Part shown: positions 1 through 7,788 of the stretch, piece by piece
Numbering within the stretch: position 1 is the first letter of the stretch
Layout of the letters: each line of letters starts with the position of its first letter
Assembly: GCA_041743105.1 (NCBI GenBank)
Contig: JBGTNI010000097.1
Coordinates: 1-36,172, forward strand
Length of the DNA stretch: 36,172 nucleotides
Reading direction: 5' to 3'
Source of the DNA: QHCE01 sp041743105
Lineage (GTDB): Bacteria > Actinomycetota > Actinomycetes > Mycobacteriales > QHCE01
Notes under the pieces: model-generated
What the model was told of the DNA's origin: nothing
Database searches by the model: none
The model's input: the letters and a program-made list of their open reading frames with translations, nothing else
Program-made: the position numbers and the translations under genes

Positions 1-1638
1 GCCGCGGTGGAAGCCGAACCGTGTCCGCCCGTGACTCACAGTCCGCCGCCGGCGCCGAGCCTGAGCGGGTGGTCCCGCTACCGGGCGGGACCGGCCTTTC
101 TAACAGCGCTGCGGCAGCGCCGAGCGCCCCGAGCTGTATGGTCCGCGTTACCGGATGAGCAGTGGCCGTTGCGCATCGCCGAGGCGGCAGCCGCAACGAT
201 AAGCGCCGGCCGCGCCGCGCTCATCGTGGTGCCCGATTACCGGGAAGTCGCTCGGGTAGACGCGGCGCTGCGGAAGCTGTTGGATGTAGGCCACCACGTC
301 ACGCTTTCGGCTTCACTTGGTCCTACCGCGCGCTACCGCCGGTTCCTTGCGGCACGACGTGGCACCGTCCGATGTGTGCTCGGTACGCGCGCCGCAGCCT
401 TCGCGCCGCTGGCGCAGCTCGGGCTTGTGGTGCTCTGGGATGACGGCGATGATCTTCATGTTGAGCCGCGCGCGCCTTATTGTCACGCTCGTGAGGTGTT
501 GCTTACCCGCGCTGTCCTAGAGGGCGCTGGAGTGCTGTTGGGCGGATTCGCTCGGACAGCCGAAGCGCAGCTGTTGATAGCCAGTGACTGGGCGCATCCG
601 CTAGTTGCCGATCGTCCGGTAGTTCGGGAGGCTGCCGCACGGATTACCGCATTAGGGGAGGACACACAGCTTGCCGACGACGCGGCCGCGTCGTTTGCGC
701 GGTTACCTTCGATCGCGTGGCGGGCCGCTCGAGAAGCCCTGGCCCGAGAGCAACCGGTCTTGGTGCAAGTACCGCGACGAGGATACTTGCCGTCGCTGGC
801 GTGTCAAACCTGTCGATCGGCGGCTCGATGCGGTCACTGCCACGGACCGTTGTCTATATCGGGACGGCGATCGCTCCCAGCTTGTCGCCTGTGCGGTCGA
901 CCGGCCGCCGCGTGGCAATGTCCGGTGTGCGACGGCGATACATTGCGCGCGGCGGTGATCGGTGCTCGCCGCACGGCTGAAGAGCTTGGTCGAGCATTCT
1001 CCGGAACACCGGTTCGGACCTCTGGACACGATGCCGTGTTGGAGGAAGTCCCCGATGAATCGGCACTGGTGATTGCCACCCCGGGGGCCGAACCGGTGGT
1101 AGCAGGGGACGGGTATGGCGCTGTTTTACTGTTGGACACCTGGGCTTTGCTCACTCGGAGTGACCTACGCGCGGCGGAGGAGGCGCTCCGCCGTTGGATG
1201 AACGCGGCCGCGCTGGCGCGCTCATCGGCGAACGGTGGCCGGGTGATCGTCATGGGCGAAGGGGAGCTCCCGGTGACGCAGGCACTGATGCGATGGGATC
1301 CGGGTTGGTTCGCCGAGCGTGAGCTGACCGAACGCACCGAGCTCGGTTTCCCGCCCGCTGTACGAATGGCGAAGCTCACCGGGAGTCCAGGAGCGCTAAC
1401 CGACTTCCTTGCCCACACCGAACTTCCGACCGCTGCGCAGGTCCTTGGCCCGACTCCGGTGATCGGGGTCATGGGGCGGGAACACGCTGGCGGCTTCGAC
1501 GAACAGGTGCTGCTTCGGGTGCCTCGCGGTGATAGCCGAGCACTCGTCGCGGCGCTGCGTACCGCCCGGGCGTTCTGGAGCGCGAGTAAAGCCGCCGAAG
1601 CTGTCCGAGTCGAGCTTGACCCGCAGACCATCGGATAA
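1..1638 (+). CDS. priA: Probable primosomal protein N' (PriA), degenerate actinobacterial type, 5' partial
   Basis: The frame is open from the first base of the window, so the N-terminal part (I estimate about 100 residues) lies outside; the GTG at 7 is probably internal. PriA restarts stalled replication forks. Two CxxC-rich zinc-binding stretches are visible around residues 265-310 (CQTCRSAARCGHC and CRLCGRPAAAWQCPVC), followed by the GARRTAEELGRAF segment and a C-terminal domain typical of PriA. The helicase signature is lost: where PriA normally has a Walker A GxxGxGKT there is AVWSALPDEQWP, and the DEEH box is replaced by LWDDGDD. This loss is characteristic of actinobacterial PriA and suggests a structural, non-helicase role. 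The usual downstream fmt gene is absent; a convergent gene ends 8 bp away. Confidence 0.88.
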   Translation, partial: AAVEAEPCPPVTHSPPPAPSLSGWSRYRAGPAFLTALRQRRAPRAVWSALPDEQWPLRIAEAAAATISAGRAALIVVPDYREVARVDAALRKLLDVGHHVTLSASLGPTARYRRFLAARRGTVRCVLGTRAAAFAPLAQLGLVVLWDDGDDLHVEPRAPYCHAREVLLTRAVLEGAGVLLGGFARTAEAQLLIASDWAHPLVADRPVVREAAARITALGEDTQLADDAAASFARLPSIAWRAAREALAREQPVLVQVPRRGYLPSLACQTCRSAARCGHCHGPLSISGRRSLPACRLCGRPAAAWQCPVCDGDTLRAAVIGARRTAEELGRAFSGTPVRTSGHDAVLEEVPDESALVIATPGAEPVVAGDGYGAVLLLDTWALLTRSDLRAAEEALRRWMNAAALARSSANGGRVIVMGEGELPVTQALMRWDPGWFAERELTERTELGFPPAVRMAKLTGSPGALTDFLAHTELPTAAQVLGPTPVIGVMGREHAGGFDEQVLLRVPRGDSRALVAALRTARAFWSASKAAEAVRVELDPQTIG

Positions 1639-1646
1639 CGAACTGC

Positions 1647-2576
1647 TTATCGGCGTCGCCGTTGGTCCGGGCGACCCCGATGCGTTAGATGATAAAAAGC
1701 TGACGGATGGCTATGAGACGACGGTTGTGAGCGAGATTTCCCGCTGGGCGGCGTGGCGGGAGCTCCGTTAATGGTTCCGTAGCTAGATGCGGCATCTATT
1801 CTGTTTTCGGCCCCAGCGGCAGCAGTGTAGATGACATCTCCAGTCATAGCTTCTATCCGAAGAGCCGCCGCGTTTTCCTCACCGAGCGGTTGAGGATCGG
1901 CGTCGTGTATATGGACATCACCGGAGACGGTGCTGAGATGTCCGCTGCCCCTATATGTCCCCACCTCAATATCGTCGCTGCCCGTGGTTGCCATCAGGCT
2001 ACTGCCACGAGGGACTTCTGCGACGTAGAGGAAGCCCTGGGTGGAGTGGAGAGTAGCGTGGTTAAATGGTCCGAATACTCCGATCTCGCCGTTCAACAAC
2101 GAGGTATGTATCTCGTTGAGAGGTCCATTGAACACTATTATTGCTGCTCTGAGATTTGCTATTACCGTGGATTCCGCGGGTAAGTACGCGGTTAGCGAGA
2201 ACTCGTTCTCATCCTCCGCCTGCTCGTCACCGGGTTCTTGGTTGGCGGCGCCGATCATACGTCTAGAAGAAAATATAGAGTTTTTGCCGCCGCGGAATTC
2301 ACTTTCGTTTTTACCGATCAACGACGTATCTGAAAACAGTGCCGGAAGAGTGAGATAAACGTGCCCTTCTTCAGTAAGGAGAGTGCTTCCTTTGAAATCG
2401 TTCTGGCCTGGCCCAAAAATAAAGCGTGGATGCGTGACATCTGGATTGGCGATAATTCTTATGACGCCGTTGTACGCTCCATCGGATTGAAGATGGAGGA
2501 TAATCGGTCCGGTGAGTTCGCTCAGAGAGTGCGTAGATTCTGCCATGCCCCTTCCATTCGTCGCTGCAGCCGTCAA
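1647..2576 (-). CDS. Hypothetical protein, DUF4097-like beta-repeat
   Basis: Protein of about 309 residues with short repeated beta-strand-like units such as GSDDIEVGTYRGSGHLSTVSG and MTGDVIYTAAAG, which resemble the DUF4097 putative adhesin family; the function is unknown. No signal peptide or membrane segment is visible. It starts 3 bp after the msrB stop and may be co-transcribed with it; the ATG at 2546 (MAEST) is an alternative start. The coding sequence is visibly AT-richer than its neighbours (for example around 2130-2170 and 2260-2350), which suggests recent acquisition or relaxed selection. The last 35 residues are Ser/Pro/His/Arg-rich and may be non-native read-through. The + strand opposite also holds short open frames, but their composition is less protein-like. 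Confidence 0.6.
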   Translation of the reverse strand: MTAAATNGRGMAESTHSLSELTGPIILHLQSDGAYNGVIRIIANPDVTHPRFIFGPGQNDFKGSTLLTEEGHVYLTLPALFSDTSLIGKNESEFRGGKNSIFSSRRMIGAANQEPGDEQAEDENEFSLTAYLPAESTVIANLRAAIIVFNGPLNEIHTSLLNGEIGVFGPFNHATLHSTQGFLYVAEVPRGSSLMATTGSDDIEVGTYRGSGHLSTVSGDVHIHDADPQPLGEENAAALRIEAMTGDVIYTAAAGAENRIDAASSYGTINGAPATPPSGKSRSQPSSHSHPSAFYHLTHRGRPDQRRRR

Positions 2577-2579
2577 CGC

Positions 2580-2984
2580 CTAGTTTTTCTCATCGAGTGT
2601 CAGGCTCACCGAATTGATGCAGTATCGATCCCCGGTCGGGGTCTGTGGCGCGTCGTCGAAGACATGACCCAAGTGTGAGCCGCACGTCCGGCACAGCACT
2701 TCGGTGCGAATAGTGCCCAGGCTTCGATCCTTGCGCAGGATCACGTTGTCGCGACTGGACGGTTGGTAGAACGACGGCCAACCGCAGTGGGAGTCGAACT
2801 TTGCCTCGGCTCGAAACAACGCCGCTCCGCAAGCTCGGCACCGATAGGTACCGGCGGTGGTGGTGTGTAGGTACTCGCCGGTGCCGGGACGTTCGGTTCT
2901 GGCTTGGCGTAGTACCTGATACTCCTGCGGGCTTAGTTCGGCACGCCACTGTGCATCGGTCTTGGTCACGGGGAGGGGGTCCAT
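2580..2984 (-). CDS. msrB: Peptide-methionine (R)-S-oxide reductase MsrB
   Basis: Reduces the R epimer of methionine sulfoxide in oxidised proteins, using thioredoxin. The 134-residue product has the full MsrB core: two zinc-binding CxxC pairs (CRACG and CRTCG), the family motif CGWPSF, and the catalytic cysteine in RYCINSVSL near the C terminus. Length matches the family. I chose the ATG at 2984 (MDPLPVTKTD), since the longer frame from 3014 runs into the inverted repeat upstream. It is divergent from the primase gene at 3102 and probably leads an operon with the DUF4097-like gene, which follows after 3 bp. In M. tuberculosis msrB also lies near a TAP-family hydrolase and a RibD-like gene, as here. 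Confidence 0.93.
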   Translation of the reverse strand: MDPLPVTKTDAQWRAELSPQEYQVLRQARTERPGTGEYLHTTTAGTYRCRACGAALFRAEAKFDSHCGWPSFYQPSSRDNVILRKDRSLGTIRTEVLCRTCGSHLGHVFDDAPQTPTGDRYCINSVSLTLDEKN

Positions 2985-3011
2985 ACGCCAACCGTAGCGC
3001 GCACCTAATGC

Positions 3012-3071
3012 CATGAACGTGACTCTACGGCCGTTTTTCTCGCCGAAAACGGCCCTGTCGTCACGTTCATG
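3012..3071. repeat. 60-bp interrupted inverted repeat between divergent genes
   Basis: Outer arms CATGAACGTGAC (3012-3023) and GTCACGTTCATG (3060-3071) are perfect complements. An inner pair GGCCGTTTT / AAAACGGCC lies around a CTCGCCG loop. It sits between the starts of msrB and the polD-like gene, where a terminator would not be expected. The outer arms resemble those of the inverted repeat at 7717-7784. Confidence 0.8.
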
Positions 3072-3101
3072 GCAGAGGCGCCCGCAGGGTAGCGTGACGC
3101 C

Positions 3102-4115
3102 ATGGCCTCAACCGTGCTGGAACGTGCCGTCGGCGACCGGACGGTTCGGATCAGCCATCCCGATCGCGTCTACTTTCCCGAGCTGGGAATCACCAAGCTG
3201 GATCTGGTGGAGTACTACTGCCGCGTCGGGTCGGGCGCCCTCGCGGCAGTGGAAAATCGGCCGTGCACGTTGCACCGCTATCCCGAAGGTATCGACGGTG
3301 AGGCGGTCTATCAGAAACGTCTTCCGCGTGGCGCGCCCGACTGGGTTAAGACGGTGGAGATCACATACCCCAGTGGGCGGACCGCCAATCAGCTGTGCGT
3401 CACCGAACTCGCTTCCATGATCTGGGCGGTGCAGATGTCCACCGTGGAGTTCCACCCGTGGCCGGTGACGGCGAGCGCGGTCGATAACCCCGACGAACTG
3501 CGGATAGACCTTGATCCGCAGCCCGGCACCGGATTCGCCGAAGCTCGGCAGGCGGCCGGGCTGGTCGCCGAGATCTGTGACGAACTGGGATGGACGGCAT
3601 GGCTGAAAACCTCCGGCGGCCGCGGCCTGCATATCGCGCTCGGCATCGAACCCCGCTGGACCGTCGAGCAGGTTCGGCGGGCAGGGCTCGCGCTCGGGCG
3701 TGAGCTGGTACGGCGGGCGCCGGATCTTCTCACCGTCGCGTGGTGGAAAGAAGAGCGCGGCGAGCGGATCTTCGTCGACTACAACCAAAACGCGCGCGAT
3801 CGAACCATTGTGAGCGCCTACAGCGTGCGCCCGCTGCCGCGGGCCACCGTCTCGGCGCCGATCCTGTGGGAAGAGCTCGCCGACGCGGTGCCCCAGGACT
3901 TCACCATTGTGACTATGCCGGAGCGGTTTGACCGTGTCGGAGATGTGCATGCCGGGCGCGCCGACTCCGATCTGGCAGATCTGGAACTGTTGCTGGAGTG
4001 GGTTCACCGTGACGAGCGGGACCATGATCTCGCCGATGCGCCTTACCCCCCGAACTATCCGAAGATGCCTGGCGAGCCACCAAGAGTCCAACCCAGCCGC
4101 GCCAGGAAGGCTTAG
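3102..4115 (+). CDS. LigD-polymerase-domain primase (PolD type), stand-alone
   Basis: Archaeo-eukaryotic primase family polymerase as found in the LigD polymerase domain. It adds ribonucleotides or deoxynucleotides at gaps and broken ends in DNA repair. The protein (337 residues) begins with the typical RTVRISHPDRVYFPE segment, has the metal-binding acid pair in ELRIDLDPQPG, the SGGRGLHIA motif with its conserved histidine, and VFVDYNQN-like FVDYNQNARDRT near residue 225. No ligase or nuclease domain is fused. The ATG at 3102 lies 6 bp after a TAGCGT -10-like hexamer, so transcription may be leaderless. A LigC-type ligase lies 2.5 kb downstream on the same strand; mycobacteria keep such a pair side by side. 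No Ku gene is visible in the window. Confidence 0.93.
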   Translation: MASTVLERAVGDRTVRISHPDRVYFPELGITKLDLVEYYCRVGSGALAAVENRPCTLHRYPEGIDGEAVYQKRLPRGAPDWVKTVEITYPSGRTANQLCVTELASMIWAVQMSTVEFHPWPVTASAVDNPDELRIDLDPQPGTGFAEARQAAGLVAEICDELGWTAWLKTSGGRGLHIALGIEPRWTVEQVRRAGLALGRELVRRAPDLLTVAWWKEERGERIFVDYNQNARDRTIVSAYSVRPLPRATVSAPILWEELADAVPQDFTIVTMPERFDRVGDVHAGRADSDLADLELLLEWVHRDERDHDLADAPYPPNYPKMPGEPPRVQPSRARKA

Positions 4116-4259
4116 CTGGTCGTATCCAGGCCAACAATCGCTTGCCCAGCTCAGACCCCATATGCGGGCACCTTCACCCGAGGACAGCTGCGGAAACCCA
4201 GGCTCGGCGGAGAACCGGGAAGAGCAACGTCGTGTGCCGCGCGCCTGTAGGCTCATGCT

Positions 4260-4517
4260 ATGGCCGATTTCGCAGCCCGTATTCCCTCCCCGGCAGATTC
4301 TGCAGCACAAGCCGCCGTAGGAGAGGTTGATGGCCTCGTCACGGACGACCGTAGGGCCAAACTCGTGATGGCAATGGGCGCATTTCAGACTCTTTTTAAC
4401 CCTGCCTATTGCGTATTCGGTTTGGAAAGTTACCGGCATGGACCCCGCAAGCCTCGCCTCAGGTGGCCCCCTGGCGGATGTAGGCGAGTCATTTCACGAT
4501 GCGTCCTTGGACCCTAA
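4260..4517 (+). CDS. Small hypothetical protein, doubtful
   Basis: Unrecognised 85-residue frame starting MADFAARIPSPADS. The ATG follows a TAGGCT hexamer by 6 bp, the layout of a leaderless promoter, and the first 60 residues have normal codon composition. After about residue 60 the sequence becomes Arg/Pro/Gly-rich and overlaps the next frame (4438-4860) by 80 bp. The two frames could be one gene split by a frameshift, or only the second may be coding. The 4116-4259 gap before it holds only a weak hairpin (AGCTGG near 4113 with CCAGCT near 4145) that could end the primase transcript. Confidence 0.35.
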   Translation: MADFAARIPSPADSAAQAAVGEVDGLVTDDRRAKLVMAMGAFQTLFNPAYCVFGLESYRHGPRKPRLRWPPGGCRRVISRCVLGP

Positions 4518-4860
4518 ATCCACGATCCAGTTTCTCGCCGGAACTTCGGCAATCATGACTCTGTATAGCGGTAGCCGCTTCATGAGACAGGCAGAGGCTG
4601 GTCGTAGCCGGGTTTTCAGACGAGCAGCTGAACTTCTAATTCCTGATAGGTTCACTTCGGTTCCCGCGGACGTGACAGACTCCGAGCGATTTTTGGCTAC
4701 CGCGAGAAACAGCCTCCTTGACCATTGGGGCGGCAACAGGAACCTAGACAACGAAGTTCGTCGACAACACTTCTGGCCTCGAGGGCCTCGAGGGCGAGTC
4801 TCCGTACGAGGAACCGTCAACGAAATTCGTCCTAGCGGCGCGCAGACGCTCACCAAGTGA
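4438..4860 (+). CDS. Hypothetical protein, unrecognised
   Basis: 140-residue protein, no family recognised. The ATG at 4438 is preceded by GGAAAG at a usable distance. Its middle part (FLAGTSAIMTLYSGSRFM) looks weakly hydrophobic but too polar for a clear membrane helix; the rest is rich in Arg and Asn. Base composition is lower in GC than in the flanking repair genes. The gene separates the PolD-like primase from the lipoprotein gene and, with the preceding small frame, is the only unexplained coding stretch between the two repair genes. Confidence 0.5.
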   Translation: MDPASLASGGPLADVGESFHDASLDPKSTIQFLAGTSAIMTLYSGSRFMRQAEAGRSRVFRRAAELLIPDRFTSVPADVTDSERFLATARNSLLDHWGGNRNLDNEVRRQHFWPRGPRGRVSVRGTVNEIRPSGAQTLTK

Positions 4861-4870
4861 CTGCATTAGT

Positions 4871-4930
4871 CCTTGTCCAGCGAGGAGCGTCGAGATACAT
4901 CGGACGACAACCCGCGCCGCGGGGGGTTAT
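4871..4930. terminator. Hairpin region between convergent genes
   Basis: Between the stop at 4860 and the end of the minus-strand hydrolase gene at 4955 there are two possible hairpins: CGTCGA (4888) with TCGGACG (4900), and the GC-rich AACCCGCG / CGCGGGGGGTT stem at about 4909-4928 followed by AT. This can serve as a bidirectional terminator. The first part (GCGAGGAG, stem, GGACGACAAC) resembles the dispersed stem-loop repeats described elsewhere. Confidence 0.5.
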
Positions 4931-4954
4931 CTGTGTGACGTAACTATCGGTCAG

Positions 4955-6523
4955 CTACGTACAACGCGTTCCGGTGTCGGGTACCCGGAGCGTAAACAAA
5001 TAATTGTTTACGGCGTCGACGATGCAGCTGTTCTGCGGATACGCGGTGTGGCCTTCACCCTGCCACGTCAGCACCACACCGGAGCCGAGCAGCTTCGCGA
5101 GCTTCTCCGTGTTGCCATACGGTGTGGCCGGATCGCCGGTTGTGCCGACGACAACAATGGGCGGTGCGCCGGCGGCTTCTCCTACTTCGAACGGGTCCCG
5201 TGGGGCTTCCCATCGCGAGCAGCCTTGGAGTGAGAGCGCCAGCGCGCTGCCGAACAGCGGATAACGTGGCTCCCACTCCTGCTGTAGCGCGGCGATCCGA
5301 TCGGGGCTTGGTGAGGTCTTCTCGTCGGTGCAGTTGATCGCTAGCTGCGCGTCGACGGAGTTGTCGTAGTGGCCGTTATCGCCGCGACCGGTGTATTCGT
5401 CGACCAGTTGCATCACGCCAGATGCTTTGCCGTGCTGCACATCGTTGAGGGCCGTCTCCAGCGTGGTCCAACGCTCGGAGCTGTACAGCGCGGCCAGCGT
5501 GGCGAACACCACGATACCTTCGGTTGCGAATCGGTCGTCATCGGTGGGCACCGGATTCTCGCGTACTTGTTGCAGAATCTGCTGCAGCCTCATCCGTGGA
5601 TCCGCTCCCAACGGGCAGCCCGAGCCGCGTCTGCGACAGTTCTCGGCGAAGGCGTCGAAGGCTTTCTCAAATCCGTCGGCCTGTTGCTCGGTCGCCGCTA
5701 CGCTGTCTTGCCGGGGATCGACCGCACCGTCTAACACCATGGCGCGGATCTTGGTGGGGAACATGTGGGCATAGACTGAGCCCAGCAGCGTGCCGTAGGA
5801 GTAGCCGAGGTAGTTCAGCTTCGAGTCACCGACCGCGCCTCGGATGGCGTCCAGGTCCCGGGCGGTTTGGTCTGTGCTGTAGTACTTCAGGTTCTCGCCG
5901 TATCGCTGGGCGCAGGTGCCGGCGACCGCTGCGGCTCCGGCGATCTGTTCGGCGAATTCCGCCGTATCTGGATTGGGATCTTCGGCCGCGTCGGTGTCTT
6001 TGAATTCGTCGCTTATGCAGCGCACCGGAGCTGATTCGCCGACTCCGCGAGGGTCGAAGCCGACAATATCGAATCGTTGCTGTAGTGCTCGGGGCAGAAA
6101 CAGCGCCGATTGGGCGGCGAGCTCGATTCCCGACCCCCCGGGCCCTCCCGGGTTAATCAGCAGCGAACCGATGCGGTCGCGCTGGTCAGTGTTACGCATC
6201 CGCAGCAGTGAGATGAACAACTGGTCGCCGTCGGGCTGGCTCCAGTTGCGCGGCACCCGCAACTTGGCGCAAGAAAACGTTACCCCAGGTGGCACCCCGT
6301 CGAGGATATCTTCGGCTCGGCCGACACAGTCTCGCCATGGTGTCGTAGAGCCATCCAGTTGGGTGAGGGTCCCCAGCTCTTCGTTGCTGTTCCAGAGATC
6401 CAACGAGCAGCCCGAAAGCAACACAGCGACGATCACCGCGACAATCGTGCCGCGACGATTTCGAGGAGCTGCGCCGTGACGAGCTGCAGCCGATAGGCAA
6501 CAACGGGTGCCATCTTGTCTCAT
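4955..6523 (-). CDS. Secreted lipoprotein alpha/beta hydrolase, TAP family (tripeptidyl aminopeptidase-like)
   Basis: 522-residue exported hydrolase of the SlpD/SlpE/TAP family. It has a basic N-terminus, a hydrophobic stretch and the lipobox LLSGC around residues 35-39, so it is probably anchored as a lipoprotein. The oxyanion region NPGGPGGSG (about residue 122) and the nucleophile elbow GYSYGT (about 241) are intact. The C-terminal TAP-like part carries the catalytic Asp context VGTTGDPATPY and the His context GEGHTAYPQNSC. Two Cys-rich segments suggest disulfides. M. tuberculosis Rv2672 is a similar protein beside a RibD-like gene and msrB, matching the content here. The start at 6523 is inside an 18-bp perfect palindrome that may control expression. 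Confidence 0.9.
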   Translation of the reverse strand: MRQDGTRCCLSAAARHGAAPRNRRGTIVAVIVAVLLSGCSLDLWNSNEELGTLTQLDGSTTPWRDCVGRAEDILDGVPPGVTFSCAKLRVPRNWSQPDGDQLFISLLRMRNTDQRDRIGSLLINPGGPGGSGIELAAQSALFLPRALQQRFDIVGFDPRGVGESAPVRCISDEFKDTDAAEDPNPDTAEFAEQIAGAAAVAGTCAQRYGENLKYYSTDQTARDLDAIRGAVGDSKLNYLGYSYGTLLGSVYAHMFPTKIRAMVLDGAVDPRQDSVAATEQQADGFEKAFDAFAENCRRRGSGCPLGADPRMRLQQILQQVRENPVPTDDDRFATEGIVVFATLAALYSSERWTTLETALNDVQHGKASGVMQLVDEYTGRGDNGHYDNSVDAQLAINCTDEKTSPSPDRIAALQQEWEPRYPLFGSALALSLQGCSRWEAPRDPFEVGEAAGAPPIVVVGTTGDPATPYGNTEKLAKLLGSGVVLTWQGEGHTAYPQNSCIVDAVNNYLFTLRVPDTGTRCT

Positions 6524-6533
6524 CGATGAGACA
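6516..6533. promoter_or_regulatory. 18-bp perfect palindrome over the start codon (candidate operator)
   Basis: TGTCTCATCGATGAGACA is a perfect palindrome that contains the ATG of the lipoprotein hydrolase gene (6523-6521 on the minus strand). A dimeric repressor bound here would block transcription or initiation. No regulator gene is adjacent. Confidence 0.55.
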
Positions 6534-6640
6534 CTATCGCGTCATTGACGGGGGCAAGGCGGCAAATTATCAAATGGACGTCGCGGCATGCCACAGATCC
6601 TGCATCCTCTCGACCTCGCCGAGTGAGGATACTTGAGCCT

Positions 6641-7708
6641 ATGCGCCTTCCTGTTATGCCGCCTGTCGCGCCGATGCTGGCCAAGCCCGTCGCCGACATT
6701 CCCCCTGGCCAGCATTACGAGCCGAAATGGGACGGCTTTAGGTCGGCGATCTTCCGCGACGGCGACGAGGTGGAGATTGGTAGCCGTAACGAGCGGCCAA
6801 TGACCCGCTACTTCCCCGAGATCGTCGACGCGGTGCTGGAGAACTTCCCGCCCCGCGCGGTAGTCGACGGCGAGATCGTGATCGCCGATACGCAACGCAA
6901 CACACTCGACTTCGAGGCGCTGCAACAGCGCATCCACCCTGCTGCCAGCCGTATCAAGCTTCTGGCCGACCAGACCCCGGCCAGCTTCGTCGCCTTCGAC
7001 CTCCTCGCTCTCGGCGACGACGACCTCACTGGCGTGTCGATGACTGAGCGTCGAGCCGCGCTCGAACAAGCCCTGGCCCATGTCGCAGCGCCGATCCACA
7101 TCACCCCGGCTACCCAAGACCTCGACCTCGCCCGGCAGTGGTTCGACCAGTTCGAGGGTGCCGGGCTTGACGGGCTCATCGCCAAGAAGCTGGACTTGTG
7201 TTACCAGCCTGACAAGCGCGTCATGGCCAAGATTAAGCACGAGCGCACGGCCGACTGCGTCCTCGCGGGCTATCGGGTGCACAAGTCCGGTCCGGACGCG
7301 GTCGGGTCGCTGCTGCTCGGGCTCTATGACGACCGGAGCTTCCTTGCTTCGGTGGGCGTGGTTGGCGCGTTCACAATGGCGGTCCGCCGCCAGTTGTTCG
7401 CTGAGCTGCAGCCGCTGGTCACAGATCTGGATGGTCACCCGTGGAACTCAGCCGCCCACGAGCAGGGCGAACGCACCCCACGCAAGAACGAGGCGAGCCG
7501 ATGGAACGCCGGCAAGGATTTGTCGTTCACCCCGCTGCGCCCCGAGCGCGTGGTCGAAGTGCGCTACGACTACTTGGAGGGCGACAGGTTTCGGCACACC
7601 ACTCAGTTCGTTCGCTGGCGACCAGATCGCGACCCTCGTTCCTGCACCTATGAGCAGCTCGATCGACCTATCCGCTTCAGTGTTTCCGACGTGCTAACCA
7701 GTGGTTGA
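6641..7708 (+). CDS. ligC: ATP-dependent DNA ligase, LigC type
   Basis: Seals nicks in duplex DNA using ATP. The 355-residue protein has all nucleotidyltransferase motifs: motif I EPKWDGFR with the adenylated lysine, motif III around VVDGEIVI, VAFDLLAL, motif IV GLDGLIAKK, and motif V MAKIKHERTADCVLAGYR, followed by an OB-fold domain. There is no polymerase or nuclease domain, so it is the short LigC form. The frame is open from 6545, but the ATG at 6641 (MRLPVMPPVAPMLAK) fits the family N-terminus. It probably works with the PolD-like primase encoded upstream in backup end joining or excision repair. It is convergent with the RibD-like gene across a 16-bp inverted repeat. Confidence 0.95.
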   Translation: MRLPVMPPVAPMLAKPVADIPPGQHYEPKWDGFRSAIFRDGDEVEIGSRNERPMTRYFPEIVDAVLENFPPRAVVDGEIVIADTQRNTLDFEALQQRIHPAASRIKLLADQTPASFVAFDLLALGDDDLTGVSMTERRAALEQALAHVAAPIHITPATQDLDLARQWFDQFEGAGLDGLIAKKLDLCYQPDKRVMAKIKHERTADCVLAGYRVHKSGPDAVGSLLLGLYDDRSFLASVGVVGAFTMAVRRQLFAELQPLVTDLDGHPWNSAAHEQGERTPRKNEASRWNAGKDLSFTPLRPERVVEVRYDYLEGDRFRHTTQFVRWRPDRDPRSCTYEQLDRPIRFSVSDVLTSG

Positions 7709-7716
7709 CTCTCCTT

Positions 7717-7784
7717 TGTCCACGAACTCGACTCCTCACGCGGGTTTCAGGCCAGAAATAGCAGAACCGTCGAGTTCGTGGACA
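7717..7784. terminator. Bidirectional terminator-like inverted repeat
   Basis: Arms TGTCCACGAACTCGAC (7717-7732) and GTCGAGTTCGTGGACA (7769-7784) are perfect 16-bp complements separated by 36 bp. The element fills the gap between the convergent ligC and ribD-like genes. There is no T-tract. The arms share CAYGAACKYGAC with the repeat at 3012-3071. Confidence 0.7.
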
Positions 7785-7788
7785 CAAC

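Noticed and set aside
834..1631. Minus-strand frame of 265 codons opposite priA
   Set aside because: Ser/Arg/Thr-rich composition typical of an antisense frame in GC-rich DNA, and priA motifs are on the other strand.
3108..4439. Long minus-strand open frame of 443 codons opposite the primase gene
   Set aside because: It is the antisense shadow of the PolD-like gene; the + strand frame has all family motifs.
6542..7438. Minus-strand frame of 298 codons opposite ligC
   Set aside because: Ligase motifs on the + strand explain the region; the minus frame shows no family features.
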